Source: Luzula sylvatica (taxonomy: Eukaryota > Streptophyta > Magnoliopsida > Poales > Juncaceae). From it: 64,000 nucleotides of DNA. Shown piece by piece: positions 48,290 to 58,742 of the stretch. The position numbers were made by a program, and so were the translations under genes. Within the stretch, counting starts at the first letter, position 1. Each line of letters starts with the position of its first letter. Location of the stretch: the NCBI GenBank assembly GCA_946800325.1, contig OX326961.1, forward strand, positions 14,196,215 through 14,260,214. Reading direction: 5' to 3'. The notes below the pieces were generated by a model, which was not told the DNA's origin, ran no database searches, and worked only from the letters and a program-made list of their open reading frames with translations.

Positions 48290-50273
48290 TGAAAGGATAG
48301 AGAGAGAGAGAGAGAGACAGAAAGTTGAAAAGCAAATTGGTCCTTTATTTTCTTGGTTATTATTCTTTGACCTGCCTAGACTAACAAATAAGGTTTTGGT
48401 AAGTGTATTATAAAAAAATTGAAGGTTTAAATTATTATTATTTTATCGTCTATTATTTGGGGAGGTGGAATAAGTTGTTTTGTCTTAATTTTTCTAGGGT
48501 TGTGTTATTGAGAATTTGTTTGGCTTTTTATATAGATATTTGTGTATTTATAATTTCAACATTAGTTCTTAAATAGTTTATTGAGGTGTTTCATGCATGT
48601 GTATGGCATGAATTATGGATGATTGATAAAATTTATTTCGTATGGTTTGTATGAAGAAAAAACTCTACAAAAAGAAAAGTACAACTTTCCGAAACCAAGA
48701 AAAATATATGGCTGCAAGTTTAGCCCATGATTTTGATTTGTGGTTTGTTTGTGCTCCGATTTGATTATAGTTCGATAATAGTTTGCTTGGTGTCAACTCC
48801 AAATTTATCGAGCTGAGATAACTCGAAAACTTATTGAGACAAACTTGAGCTAGATTTCACTTGCTCGAGTTTTACTCGAAATAAGTTTGAATATGACTTT
48901 AAGCTAATTAATTTTATCCCAATCAATTCAAAATATAAAATACCGAGAACTAATATATAATACATATTATTAAAAATAATTGCGAGAAATATGTAAAAAA
49001 ACCCGTATATTTCTCTTGTGGGTCCAAAAATCATGTTATGTTTCTCTCGTTGATCCCAAAACATGTTATGCATGCAATTTTTAGATGTTTATTTGGTCCA
49101 AAAAAACCCGTATATAAATTATTCGAGTTAAATTTTTATTGTAATTATACTATGTTTCAGATGTAATTTTTAGATGTTTTATTTGGTCGATAACTATTAA
49201 AAAAAAATTGAGCTAAATTTAAGTTATTTTGGTAACACAACTCTTGTCAAACCGAGCCGTGCAACTCGATGATAAATGATTCGAGGATGAGCACGAGTTT
49301 TAGTTCAAACCAGGCCCAGCTATAGGCCCCCAGCTATTTCGGGTTTCGGGTCCAAAGTTTTAAGGGGTCCAAAAAATTTCGAGAAAAATAATTTATCCAG
49401 TTAAAAATAAGTATAATTACAATAAAATTATCAAAGATCATAAGAAATCATGTCGTTTATTGGTAGAACAATTATTTCTCTTCTAAGAGATCATGGGTTC
49501 GAACCTCTATTAGCTATAATTTTGATTCTTTTTCAAAATACAGTGCAAATTTGAGAAAAAATCATTAAGTAGCAAAAAAACTAGAGCCTCAACCAATAAA
49601 ATACGCAGTCGCATGCAATGTTGCAAAAAACGATCATTAACGGTTAATTAACGATTCGAAATAACGGTCAATCGTTAATTGATCGTGTTTGACCATTATT
49701 TTTTCGTTAACGATGTTATCTGAACTGTCATTTGTTATTTGCATGAATATTTTGTGCGCCAGAAAAAATTCTCGTTTGGGCCAAATATTTTTATAAATAC
49801 ATTAGCATCTTATCAAATTAATTCATTAGATACATGATTCAAACTATAATTATAAGCAAGCGAGCCAGCTCGTTCGAGCAGAGCTTGAGCTGGACATAAC
49901 TCGCTCAAACTCGTCTTGGTTGCTGCACCAATTGCATATGGGAATATTTTCAAATTGGATCTGATGATTTGAGTATTCTATTAGTGTAAGCTTCTTTTTA
50001 AACAAAATTTAAAAGGAAAATTCACATTCCAGCACCCAAGTCCAACAACAATAATAAGAAAAACCCTACGAAACAATCGGGCACACGACAAATAAATTTG
50101 ACTATCATTCAGTTAGTTAATTTCTCACGAATGAGATATTTACCATAATATTATTACACACTGAACTGAAACAAAAGACCCACACAATTAAAACAGAAAT
50201 AAAATGGAAACACGACAACGTCGATAACGTCGATGATGACGACCATTATGGTTTAAACCATAGCTCGTGTTAA
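48290..50273. other. Intergenic between CPR and the cysteine-rich pair
   Basis: Starts with the CPR 3' UTR containing a (GA)n tract (48299-48316). 48815-48890 and 49255-49310 hold CTCGAG/GAGCT-rich degenerate sequence. 49455-49510 has tRNA-like A- and B-box phrases (TTATTGGTAGAACAATTA and GGGTTCGAACCT), suggesting a tRNA-derived SINE fragment. 49630-49720 holds short inverted AATTAACG/CGTTAATT repeats. Nothing coding is visible. Confidence 0.45.
49450..49520 (+). repeat. Possible tRNA-derived SINE fragment
   Basis: A-box-like TTGGTAGAACAATTA is followed about 35 bases later by a good B box (GGGTTCGAACCT). The intervening sequence does not fold into a tRNA cloverleaf with paired acceptor ends, so it is a derived repeat and not a tRNA gene. 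Confidence 0.35.
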
Positions 50274-50572
50274 CTAAATTGTTTCGAGCAGTAGACTAGT
50301 AGTGCATCTCTTGCGCAGCTTACTGATACTGCAAAATTCCAGCCAGAGAAATTCTTCCGCATCGGGGAATTCCTTGTCTAACTGGCAGAAACAATTCTGG
50401 TTTTTCTTGATTTTTTCACAGCACTGCACCGCAAAAGGGAGCTTGGGGATTTTATCACCGAAACACCATTCTTTCAGAAAACCTTTGGGATTACAATCCT
50501 CAAAGCACCGACAAATATTGCCGATGTACACAAACTCACAATGAACATGATAAGAAATACGTATTTCACCAT
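50274..50572 (-). pseudogene. Eight-cysteine LTP-like peptide gene, copy A (frameshifted)
   Basis: Minus strand. The ATG at 50572 opens a signal peptide (MVKYVFLIMFIVSLCTSAIFVGA). The frame that follows is not the mature frame: compared with copy B (55100-55411) 13 bases are missing near 50501-50504. The mature region is otherwise preserved (DCNPKGFLKEWCFGDKIPK, then CCEKIKKNQNCFC), with eight cysteines in the C, C, CC, CxC, C, C order of the lipid-transfer/prolamin superfamily. The mature frame upstream has only a GTG, so no full protein can be made from one ATG. The two copies share about 75% or more of their sequence by eye. A TATA-like TATATAAAGG (complement of 50656-50665) lies upstream. 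Confidence 0.75.
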
Positions 50573-51100
50573 TTTTTTGGAATTTATATTATTTCGTATG
50601 GATTTTTCAATTTCTTTATAGAGAAACTTGTTTTGAGTTTGTTAGGAGAGCAGACCTTTATATAGAAGAAGGAGTATGTTTGCCTTCTCCCAGATTTCAA
50701 CCATACATCCTCAATTTTATAATGAACCCATTTAATATAACATGATAATTAATAAAAAAACACCTAATTAATAATTTTGAAATATTAATTGGGGGCACCA
50801 TACATTGCCCTATTATTCTTTTAAAAAGAGTTACTTTATTTTAAGTATAAAAAATACCTAACATAACTTGTTTTTTTCATGGTCGTCTTGTTATTTTCAG
50901 ATCGATCTCTCAAGTATTTTTTTTCCCCTCATGATTCATGCTAAGATCTAATTTTTTTTTTCTTCATGAACATCCTGCCCATGTGTAAAATTTCCCTTAA
51001 TATATAGTATGGGACAATTTTAGTACATGTGAGTTATTTGGAATTGTTCCAATTTAGCTTTTTGGGATATCATTTTTAAATCACTACGTTCATAAAAAAA
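50573..51100. other. 5' flank of copy A, duplicated at copy B
   Basis: This flank matches 55430-55770 in order: TTTGAGTTTGTTA, CCTTTATATA, GAGTTACTTTATTT, TTGTTTTTTTC, TTTTCAGATCGA, TTATTTGGAA, TTTAGCTTTT. The gene was therefore duplicated together with its promoter. No other gene is present. Confidence 0.75.
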
Positions 51101-53190
51101 AATTGTGCCCATACATTTATTACACCAGGTAGTATTTTTGCCCATATATCTTGATAAATTTTCTGACTTGAGACTCGATGAACGGGGGAAGGAGCCAGTG
51201 AATAAGACCATGGAAGAAGAGAAGCTATTATGTCATGAATGCGCCGCATCTGTCTTTCAGGAGCAATTAACAAGTCGAATCAGCAAGAACAATGAGTCGG
51301 AACGTGAGCCCATCAATGAGTGTACTTGTGTGAAGCACTCTAATAAGTGTACCATTCCGATGCCATATCGAAGGTCTGACATCAATCCCTACGCAGGGAA
51401 TCAATTCATACTAGAACATGCTCATCCAATCACTTTTCACCTTTGGATGGCACCGCAAGACGCCTCAGTTCATCGACATATCTCACACATGGGCGGGCTT
51501 CGCTCAAGTTTAAGGACATGTCTGGAACGCGCCACTATTGCCTTGCCGAAGTCATTATGTGCCTAAATAGAAGTGTTGACGTTAGGTATAAATATGGATC
51601 AGCCGAAGAGAACGGTGTCAACTTTGCTGAATGAGAGTCGAGGCATGTGGCCTGGTACTAGGAAGGCACATTGTTTCGGTGGGAGCAATTATCGCAATGT
51701 TACTTTTGACATCAGTTGTTTCTCTCGTAGATAGAGTGATGCTCAATGGGAAATAGAACCTCCCGTTTAGACACATGGGTACGACTGATATTTGACTCTA
51801 CTACTCATTTCCTTCAAAGGCGGTCTGGCTACTTGCCAACTGATGAAATTCGTGTCTGAAAAAGACAGATTTGCATGTGTAAAATAGCTCGACTTTCAAA
51901 AACAAAGACCGTGGATGTACCAAGAAGCAAAAAATCCAATCAACTCAGTCCAAACTCAAATCAAAATCACTAGCACCGCGTCCCTAACCATTATCCAAAA
52001 ACAAGAATTGGTAAAGGGGTCTCAATCATTTCTTCCTTCCTCAATGACCAAAAAGAATAGGAAATGCGCCGTAAACGACACAAACAAAAGAGTTACCGAA
52101 ACATCCATCAAAGTCAGTAGAGGAAAAGGCCCAATACTCTAATTCGAACGGGGCTCGCCAGCAATAAAAAAAATCTGAGCAGAGGAAATTCCCCCGGGCA
52201 GAGAGAGAGTGGAGAAAAAAAATTGAGAAAGCAAAACAATTGTATGGCGCATTCATGATTGTGAAAAGCAAATTGATTTCATAAATACTGCACCCGCGGC
52301 TAACTATCAAAGCCCTAACAACTCACATAAATGATATTATGTCCTTACTCGGTCGAAACCCACCCTTGCGCAAAGAGTTTGCCTATCAATTTCATATATT
52401 TGGACTCAATTTTCACTTATTGTTGTTTTTTTGCAAAGAACGCTAACGGGATTAGATTGATTTTATTTCCTATCTATCGGCACCCCCGAGGTTGACTACT
52501 TCAAAGTCAGATTTTGAACTTGACCACTGATAGAGGAAGAAGATACTCTACTTAGTTGGAAGAGTCGTTGTTTGATTCCCGGAAGGGCACCAAGAGAAGG
52601 GGCGTGCAGTGGAAAATAGAAAAGTTCGGACTTCACTATCACTATGTCAACGACCGTCCCTATATCTAGAACATTGGAGTTGTTATTAATTGATAAACCT
52701 TCTCAGTCTGAGGAAAATCAATAACCATTCTTGAATATAGTTTCTTCGTTTATTGGTATTTGTGAATTTCTCATTCTACGAAATGCGTCGAGACATTGAA
52801 AGTTCACACTTGCCTACCGACAACGGGAATCAATTCACGTGCGGGACCAGATTAGTTCGATTTTTTCTCTCTTAGAATTCCTAGCTCTTTCCTTCTCCAC
52901 CTATTGAAACAAACATTTTTCCTCCACACTATCAAGATTTGAGCGACAAGCTGCTCTCCGCTGTTGGTACCACTATGTTTGCTTGGAGAACCAAAGCGAT
53001 TGTACCCGTGATGGTATAGAGGAAAAAGACATAGTCACAACTGGTTGAGCATATGTTTCTTGTTTTTATTTGTATGATTCACCTTATAAGTTGGCACCAT
53101 TTTCACTTTTCCTTTCTGAACTAATTTTGTGGTAGTATGTTGCTAGTAGAAGTTCTGGACTCCTGCTCAAGTAATATTCTGACAATTTTT
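51101..53190. other. GC-balanced segment of unknown origin (possible organellar insert)
   Basis: About 2 kb noticeably less AT-rich than its surroundings and free of the poly-A/T runs typical of the window. It has several medium frames (153 codons at 51105-51566, 75 at 51915-52142) but no recognisable domain. The texture resembles plant mitochondrial non-coding DNA, so a NUMT is a possibility. I could not identify a mitochondrial gene, and an unknown transposon interior is also possible. It lies between the two cysteine-rich gene copies and may have been inserted there. Confidence 0.3.
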
Positions 53191-53289
53191 GTGTCTAAGA
53201 ACTCCAAAACCAGACTTGACTTTTTTTTTTGACCCTTTCTCCTACGAAGTTCGGCGAAGCTTTGCCCATATGGACAAAAGAAAAGTTTC

Positions 53290-54105
53290 GAATAAGGAAA
53301 GAAAGGTGCACAAGAATATGGATGTAAACCAGATATGGACAAATGGACAATTGGAGGGTTTCGGGGGTCCATTTTCATACCAAGCTCAAAGAGAATTTGA
53401 TGACCTCACAAGTCGATTGAGAGATCAGAGAAATACAAATAATCAAGAAGATAGGACTATTTGGCAATGGACTCCGGACAAGAAGTTTTCAAAGTATGTA
53501 TAATTATTAAGGGGGTCCATGTTAAAGAGAACTACAATCATATATGAAAAACTAAGGTACCTCCCAAGATTAAAAACCTCATGTGGCTAATTTGGCGAAA
53601 AGGTATATTAACGGTGGATAATCTGATAAAGAGAGGATGGTGTATACCAAACCGTTGTATATTATGCAAAAGAGAGGAAGAATCTATCCACCACCACATG
53701 ATAAATAAGTGTCCTTACACAATAGCTATATGGACCCATTTGAACGTTATCTTCGATATTGATATCTTAAATACCAATGAGGTCCTTAAGAGCATAATGG
53801 AGGGGAATTTCAGTAAAAACGGCAAAATAGTCGTATGCGATCTTTATGATATGGAAAGAAAGGTGCACAAAAATATTTCAAGAAAAGACAAAATCAAGTG
53901 CACTACTAACAAAGGAAATCGTGGAGGAGGTTTCTACATGGATGCTATACCAAAGGATAGGGATAGGGACGGTGCAATTTAACATTACATCTTAAAAGTT
54001 TTTCTGTGTACAGCTCTATGTAAATGGTTGTATGTGTTCTATATTATATCAATATAGATATGGGTGCGGGACTTAGAGCCCGCCTCATTTAATTAAAAAA
54101 AAAAA
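53290..54105 (+). mobile_element. LINE 3' end (zf-RVT region, poly(A) tail)
   Basis: Frames in sequence read TIWQWTPDKKFS (53458-53493), then after a break KNLMWLIWRKGILTVDNLI and RCILCKREEESIHHHM with a downstream C and W (53570-53760). This is the zf-RVT C-terminal domain of plant LINE ORF2 proteins. Stops and a frameshift break it. A tail of A residues at 54092-54106 follows CTCATTTAATT and marks the 3' end. A GAAAGAAAGGTGCACAA phrase occurs twice (53299 and 53855). The element is 5'-truncated and inactive. Confidence 0.7.
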
Positions 54106-54135
54106 ATAGTTACGGATCTCTCACTGTAAAAGAGA

Positions 54136-54970
54136 AATAGATTTTTTTAAATAACCAAGTTTTTATATTTTATTACCAAAATAATCAAGTTTTAGAGATA
54201 ATTACAAAAATAGACAATGGAGGAGTTTGAAACTCCGCCAAATTAGAAATGGAGGCATTTGAAACTCCGCCAATTTTCTTAGCATTAATTTAGGATTAAT
54301 TATGTGTTCACGTGGTTTAATTATGTTTTATATATGACGGAATTTGAAACTCCGCCAAATTTCAGAATATTATTTTTTTCTGCTGTTTTTTGTTATATTT
54401 AATATTTAAGTAAATAATGCTAATAGTTTATGTTAGGTATATTTTACGTTGAGTATATTTTATGTTAAGTATATTTCTTATAGAGAAATTTTGACATCTA
54501 TAATGTTTAGGGTTTAGAACAAAAAATTAATATATTATGTTTAGGGTTTAGAACAAAAATTGATTATTTTCTATGTATTCAATAAATTCTGACATCTATC
54601 AAAATAATATATTATGTCAAAATTTCTCTACAAGAAATATACCTAACATAAAATATACTCAACATAAAATATACCTAACATAAACTATTAGCATCATTTA
54701 CTTAAATATTAAATATAACAAAAAACAGCAGAAAAAATAATATTCTGAAATTTGGCGGAGTTTCAAATTCCGCCATATAACATAATTAAACCACGTGAAC
54801 ACATAATTAATCCTAAATTAATGCTAAGAAAATTGGCGGAGTTTCAAATGCCTCCATTTCTAATTTGGCGGAGTTTCAAACTCCTCCATTGTCTATTTTT
54901 GTAATTATCTCCAAAACTTGGTTATTTTGGTAATAAAATATAAAAACTTGGTTATTTTTAAAAATCTGCC
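54136..54970. mobile_element. Foldback MULE 4 (835 bp palindrome)
   Basis: Arms of about 390 bp mirror each other almost entirely, meeting near 54540-54600 (AGGGTTTAGAACAAAAA loop). Each arm carries GGAGTTTGAAACTCC-type palindromes (54204-54350 and 54760-54890). The flanks repeat TAAAAGAGA exactly (54127-54135 and 54971-54979), a 9-bp TSD. The right tip reads GGCAGATTTTT inward while the left tip reads AATAGATTTTT, consistent with two G-to-A changes. The arms share ATAACCAAGTTT and AATTACAAAAAT phrases with MULE 3. No coding capacity. Confidence 0.85.
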
Positions 54971-54979
54971 TAAAAGAGA

Positions 54980-55099
54980 CTCATATCATTGTAATTAAAA
55001 ACATCAAAAACTTAATACAATCTTTATTTCTATTTAGATGATTGTCTCTCTCTCTCTTAAATAATCATCTATAATCACACACTCTCTCTCTAGTTCTAA
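54980..55099 (-). other. 3' flank/UTR of copy B
   Basis: Contains CTCTCTCTCTCTT tracts and a probable 3' UTR of the cysteine-rich gene. No separate feature. Confidence 0.4.
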
Positions 55100-55399
55100 T
55101 TAGTTCGATTGAAGCGGTAGATCAGCAGTACATCTATTATTCATCTTAGCGAGAGCACATAGTTCCAGAAACGGCAAACGTTCCGCACCGAAGAATTGCT
55201 TGTCGTACTCGCAGAAACAATCTTGATTTTTCTTGATTTTTGCACAGCAGTGCTTTGCGAGAATCGGCTTGGGAATTTTATCACCGAAACACCATTCTTT
55301 CAGAAAACCTTTGGGGTTACAATCCTCGTCGAAATTATGAGAAGCACTAACAAATACTGTCGATGTACACAAACCCACGACGAACATGAGAACATACAT
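55100..55399 (-). CDS. Secreted eight-cysteine LTP-like peptide, copy B
   Basis: 99 codons on the minus strand. Signal peptide MYVLMFVVGLCTSTVFVSA, then a mature domain of about 80 residues with eight cysteines spaced C-x9-C-x13-CC-x8-CxC-x17-C-x8-C. The C-x13-CC-x8-CxC core matches type-2-like non-specific lipid-transfer proteins, four-disulfide helical folds binding lipids outside the cell; the outer spacings are unusual. An upstream ATG at 55411 reads only MAK before TAA, and that TAA abuts the ATG used here (TAAATG). In copy A the equivalent codon 4 is TAC, so the ancestral start was probably the upstream one and this copy now starts at the second ATG. TATA-like element near 55466-55475. 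The exact function is unknown. Confidence 0.72.
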   Translation of the reverse strand: MYVLMFVVGLCTSTVFVSASHNFDEDCNPKGFLKEWCFGDKIPKPILAKHCCAKIKKNQDCFCEYDKQFFGAERLPFLELCALAKMNNRCTADLPLQSN

Positions 55400-57472
55400 T
55401 TATTTCGCCATTCTTTCGAATTAATAATATAGAGAAATTTAGTTTTGAGTTTGTTATGACAGCAAACCTTTATATACAAGTAACCGAGCTAATTAATCTG
55501 TGAATTATTCTTGTAAAACGAGTTACTTTATTTCAAATATAAAAAATAGCTAATATAATTTGTTTTTTTCCATGGTTGTCTCGTTGTTTTCAGATCGACT
55601 TAATACATGTTTTTTTCCCTCATGGTTCATGTTAAGATTTAATTAATTTCTTTTCTTCATCGTGTTCATGTGCTATATATATGATCCGCCAATTTTACTA
55701 CATGTGGGTTATTTGGAACTATTCCAACTTAGCTTTTCAAATTGTCTTGTCACCAAATGTCATTTCAGTTCAGGATATCTAAATTACTCAGATAATTTTC
55801 CTTCCATCAAAAATATTTAGTGTATTTATAACTATACTTATTTATCTTGACGGGGTTTAGGGTTTTGAAGTTACTATTATTGCCTATTTGAAGTATTATT
55901 AAGTATTATTTCATTTTCTGCACTCCAGTAATTTTCATGTTGGCCATGGGAACGACCACTGATACGCCACGTGACAGTTTTTTTACGAAAAATATAAGTT
56001 TTTGTCATTTTGGACGTCTAACTACCGCCAGCCAATAATGTATAAATCTAATAAAAAATAAATACAAAGGCTTAAATTTATATTAAAAATATATATATAT
56101 ATATCGGATATTTTCAGAAAAGTATAATTCTATTAAAGAAGAAATAAATATTCATGTAAAAATGTATATGATATATCTAAAAGAGTATATGATACATGCA
56201 AAAGATATAACATATATTGCACGTAAAATATGTGTACCATACATCTAAAAAATTATTTGATGCATCCAAAAAATATATAATACATAAAGGAAACCATACA
56301 TGAAAAAATATATAACATATATTTGTACTTCCAAAAAATATATCATATATCTAAAAAGAAATATGATATATATAATAATATATAACGGTTAAAGATATAT
56401 CATACATATAAAAAATATAACTAGTATTACACTTCGAAAAGGTATCGCGTGCATTTAAACGATTTATGATACATCTAAATATATATAACAGCTAAAGGTA
56501 TATTATGCATGTAAAAGATGTTGGAACATATAATATATTTCAAAAAATATATCAAACATTTAAATTATATAAACATAAAAATAAACTGTATGTTGAACCA
56601 AGGTTTGATGATCTCAAAACTAATCTCAAACTACTAATGAATATTTGAATTCATTTGAGTTATGTTAAGACAAGTACATAGACATAAAAGGGCGCAAACA
56701 TACGAACAAAAAATAAAATTAAAGACATGCATAAAACATGAAAGGCAAGAACGATGCATACTAAAATGATTAAACCACATAATCCAAATTAAATGTCCCG
56801 AATAACACCCAAGTAAAAAAATGTCCCGAATAACACAGTGTTACACAGATTCAACGATAAAGACATTTTAATATATTATTTATGATACGATTCGAATACG
56901 ACGATACGGATAAAATCAGTTTTTTAAAGTATCTGCGCAACATATGAATAACATGATATAGCAACGATATATGATAGTATAGCGGCTGAACGATGCATGC
57001 TGCTCTTATATGTTGGTACTTTTTTTTTTTTAACTTCATATAATCTTTGAGCTGAACATATACATATATACAACAATGAAATAAAATTAGTTTTAAAACT
57101 TATACAATAATTAAATAATCTCTTAACTTCATGTATACTTTTTTACTATTTGTAACTGAGAAATTTCATATGAATATTAGTCATGTTATATTTTTAATTC
57201 TTATTATATTGTTGTATAACTTATATTATGATATTTCATTAGAAAGATATTTATCTATTATCCCCAGCAAAAATGTTGGGTCGTTATATGATTATATCGT
57301 CCCCATTTCGTATGCTTGCTCAAGAGATACACTACCAAGTAACAGTTGTACAACCAAAAGCTCTTCATGCAAGTTATTCATTCTTCAATTGAACTCAAAA
57401 AAATTTGATTTAATGCAAGAAGAAGAAAAATAAGAATTCCAGTTTTCATGCAACATAAATTTAGAATGCACT
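55400..57472. other. Intergenic, AT-rich with ATACAT-type repeats
   Basis: 55430-55770 is the duplicated 5' flank described for copy A. 56080-56560 consists of degenerate iterations like AAAAATATATxATACATxTAAA and includes a short (TA)n run. 56600-57130 and 57131-57472 show no feature; the short ORF at 57131-57433 is AT-rich and not protein-like. Confidence 0.5.
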
Positions 57473-57480
57473 AAAAAAAA
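57473..57480 (-). terminator. Pol III terminator of tRNA-Gly
   Basis: A run of eight T on the minus strand, three bases beyond the tRNA 3' end, is the standard RNA polymerase III stop. Confidence 0.85.
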
Positions 57481-57482
57481 TG

Positions 57483-57553
57483 TGCGCATCCAGGGAATCG
57501 AACCCTGGTCAGTACCGTGGGAGGGTACTATGATACAACTACACCAGATGCGC
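57483..57553 (-). tRNA. trnG-CCC: tRNA-Gly (anticodon CCC)
   Basis: Read on the minus strand from 57553, acceptor GCGCATC pairs with GATGCGC at the 3' end. The anticodon arm GTACC-CTCCCAC-GGTAC gives anticodon CCC (glycine, codon GGG). The T arm has GGTTCGATTCC. Length is 71 including the discriminator A. The internal A box (TGGTGTAGTTG) and B box (GGTTCGATTCC) drive Pol III. There is no intron. All stems pair, so the gene looks functional. Confidence 0.95.
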
Positions 57554-57817
57554 TCATGCAATATCTCACAAAAACATATTATATATCCTTTAAAATTATA
57601 AATCCTCTCATGATTAATTGAACGAACGAGATTACATGTTAATTCCTTGTGTATCAAAACTTGAGTTGAGCAGACATACGTTTCCAAATATCTAGCCAGA
57701 ACATCATATCATCCTAAGACAAATCAATTCCAACAGATCTTCACAAACGGTACCAATATTCCAAATTCAGAGTCTAAATGTTTAAACACATTCGACCCCC
57801 AACAACTTCAACTCAAT
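57554..57817. other. Spacer between tRNA-Gly and the FLA 3' end
   Basis: AT-rich; part is the FLA 3' UTR. No further feature. Confidence 0.5.
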
Positions 57818-58742
57818 CTAATTCACAAACATACCCAAAATAAAAACTCCGAAAACGCTCGCCACCAACTTGGTCGCACCGGATTTATCCGCCTCGTCAG
57901 CGGTCGATTCCTTCGCAGGCGAGTCCGCCGAATCTGCCGGAGCATCTGCGGGACTATCCGCGGGACTGTCTGCCGGGCTATCGGCCGCCGGCGCATTCGC
58001 CGGGCTATCAGCCGGAGAATCCGCCTCGGGAGCGTCCGCGGGAGCTTCTGCGGGAGCAGCGCTCTCTTGGGCGGGAGCTCCTGCCGGCGGGGTCGCAATT
58101 GGGACCGCTTGAGGGTGTCCTCCGAGACCGGGTGGGATGATCGCCGCGCTAACCTGGACAACTGAAATGTTGTACGGGCGGAAAGTGACCACGTCCATGA
58201 ATTCTGAATTGAGAGGTGCGCCGGGCTCGGCGGAGCCGAAAAGCTTCTTGCCATCGGCAGCCCTCTTGGTGAAGTTCAAGAAGCCCATGCTATCTGTCGC
58301 CACTCCGGAAGATTGGAAGAGAGTAGTGAGGAGAGTGGATTTCTTCGCAGCGAGATTTTTGAATTTCGCGTCGTCATAGTAATCGAGGATTACGTGCACC
58401 GAGAGTGCCTTTTTTAGCGTGTCGCTGTCTAGTCCGGCGAAAGCTGAGGCTACGGAATCGTCCACCACTAGGACTGTGATTGTTTGCCTTCTGTTGATTT
58501 CGGCGGCGAGCTAGATAGAACAATAAAAAATGGTCATTATTAGTACTTGTGATTATTATACTTGAGATTTTCTTTTATAGTGTTAATGATTGACAAACCT
58601 TGGTTTGAGAGAGAAGATTGTTGAAGGCGTTGAATCCATCGCTTTCCTCGAGGATTTTGGTGATGTTGTGTGCGGAGGCGATGGAGATCAAGCCGAGGAG
58701 GAGAAATACGGAGGTAGTAGCAAACAAGGTTTTAGATGCCAT
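57818..58742 (-). CDS. Fasciclin-like arabinogalactan protein (2 exons)
   Basis: Exon 1 is 58742-58599 and exon 2 is 58510-57818, joined by an 88-bp GT-AG intron, for 278 codons. It has a signal peptide (KTLFATTSVFLLLGLISIASA) and one fasciclin domain: NITKILEESDGF, the H1-like TVLVVDDSV, the H2-like ALSVHVILDYY, ending around FRPYNISVVQVS. A long Pro/Ala/Ser tail follows (repeats of PADSPADSPADAP), where hydroxyprolines would carry arabinogalactan. A hydrophobic C terminus (LVASVFGVFILGMFVN) acts as a GPI-anchor signal. The single-domain layout matches short FLAs. It would sit at the outer plasma membrane and cell wall in adhesion or wall assembly. A TATA-like AATTATAAATA lies near 58828-58838. 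Confidence 0.93.

Noticed and set aside
49450..49520. A second tRNA gene
   Set aside because: A- and B-box phrases are present but acceptor and anticodon stems do not pair.
50274..50531. Copy A of the cysteine-rich gene as a functional 85-codon gene
   Set aside because: That frame starts at GTG, not ATG, and lacks a signal peptide; comparison with copy B shows a 13-base loss.
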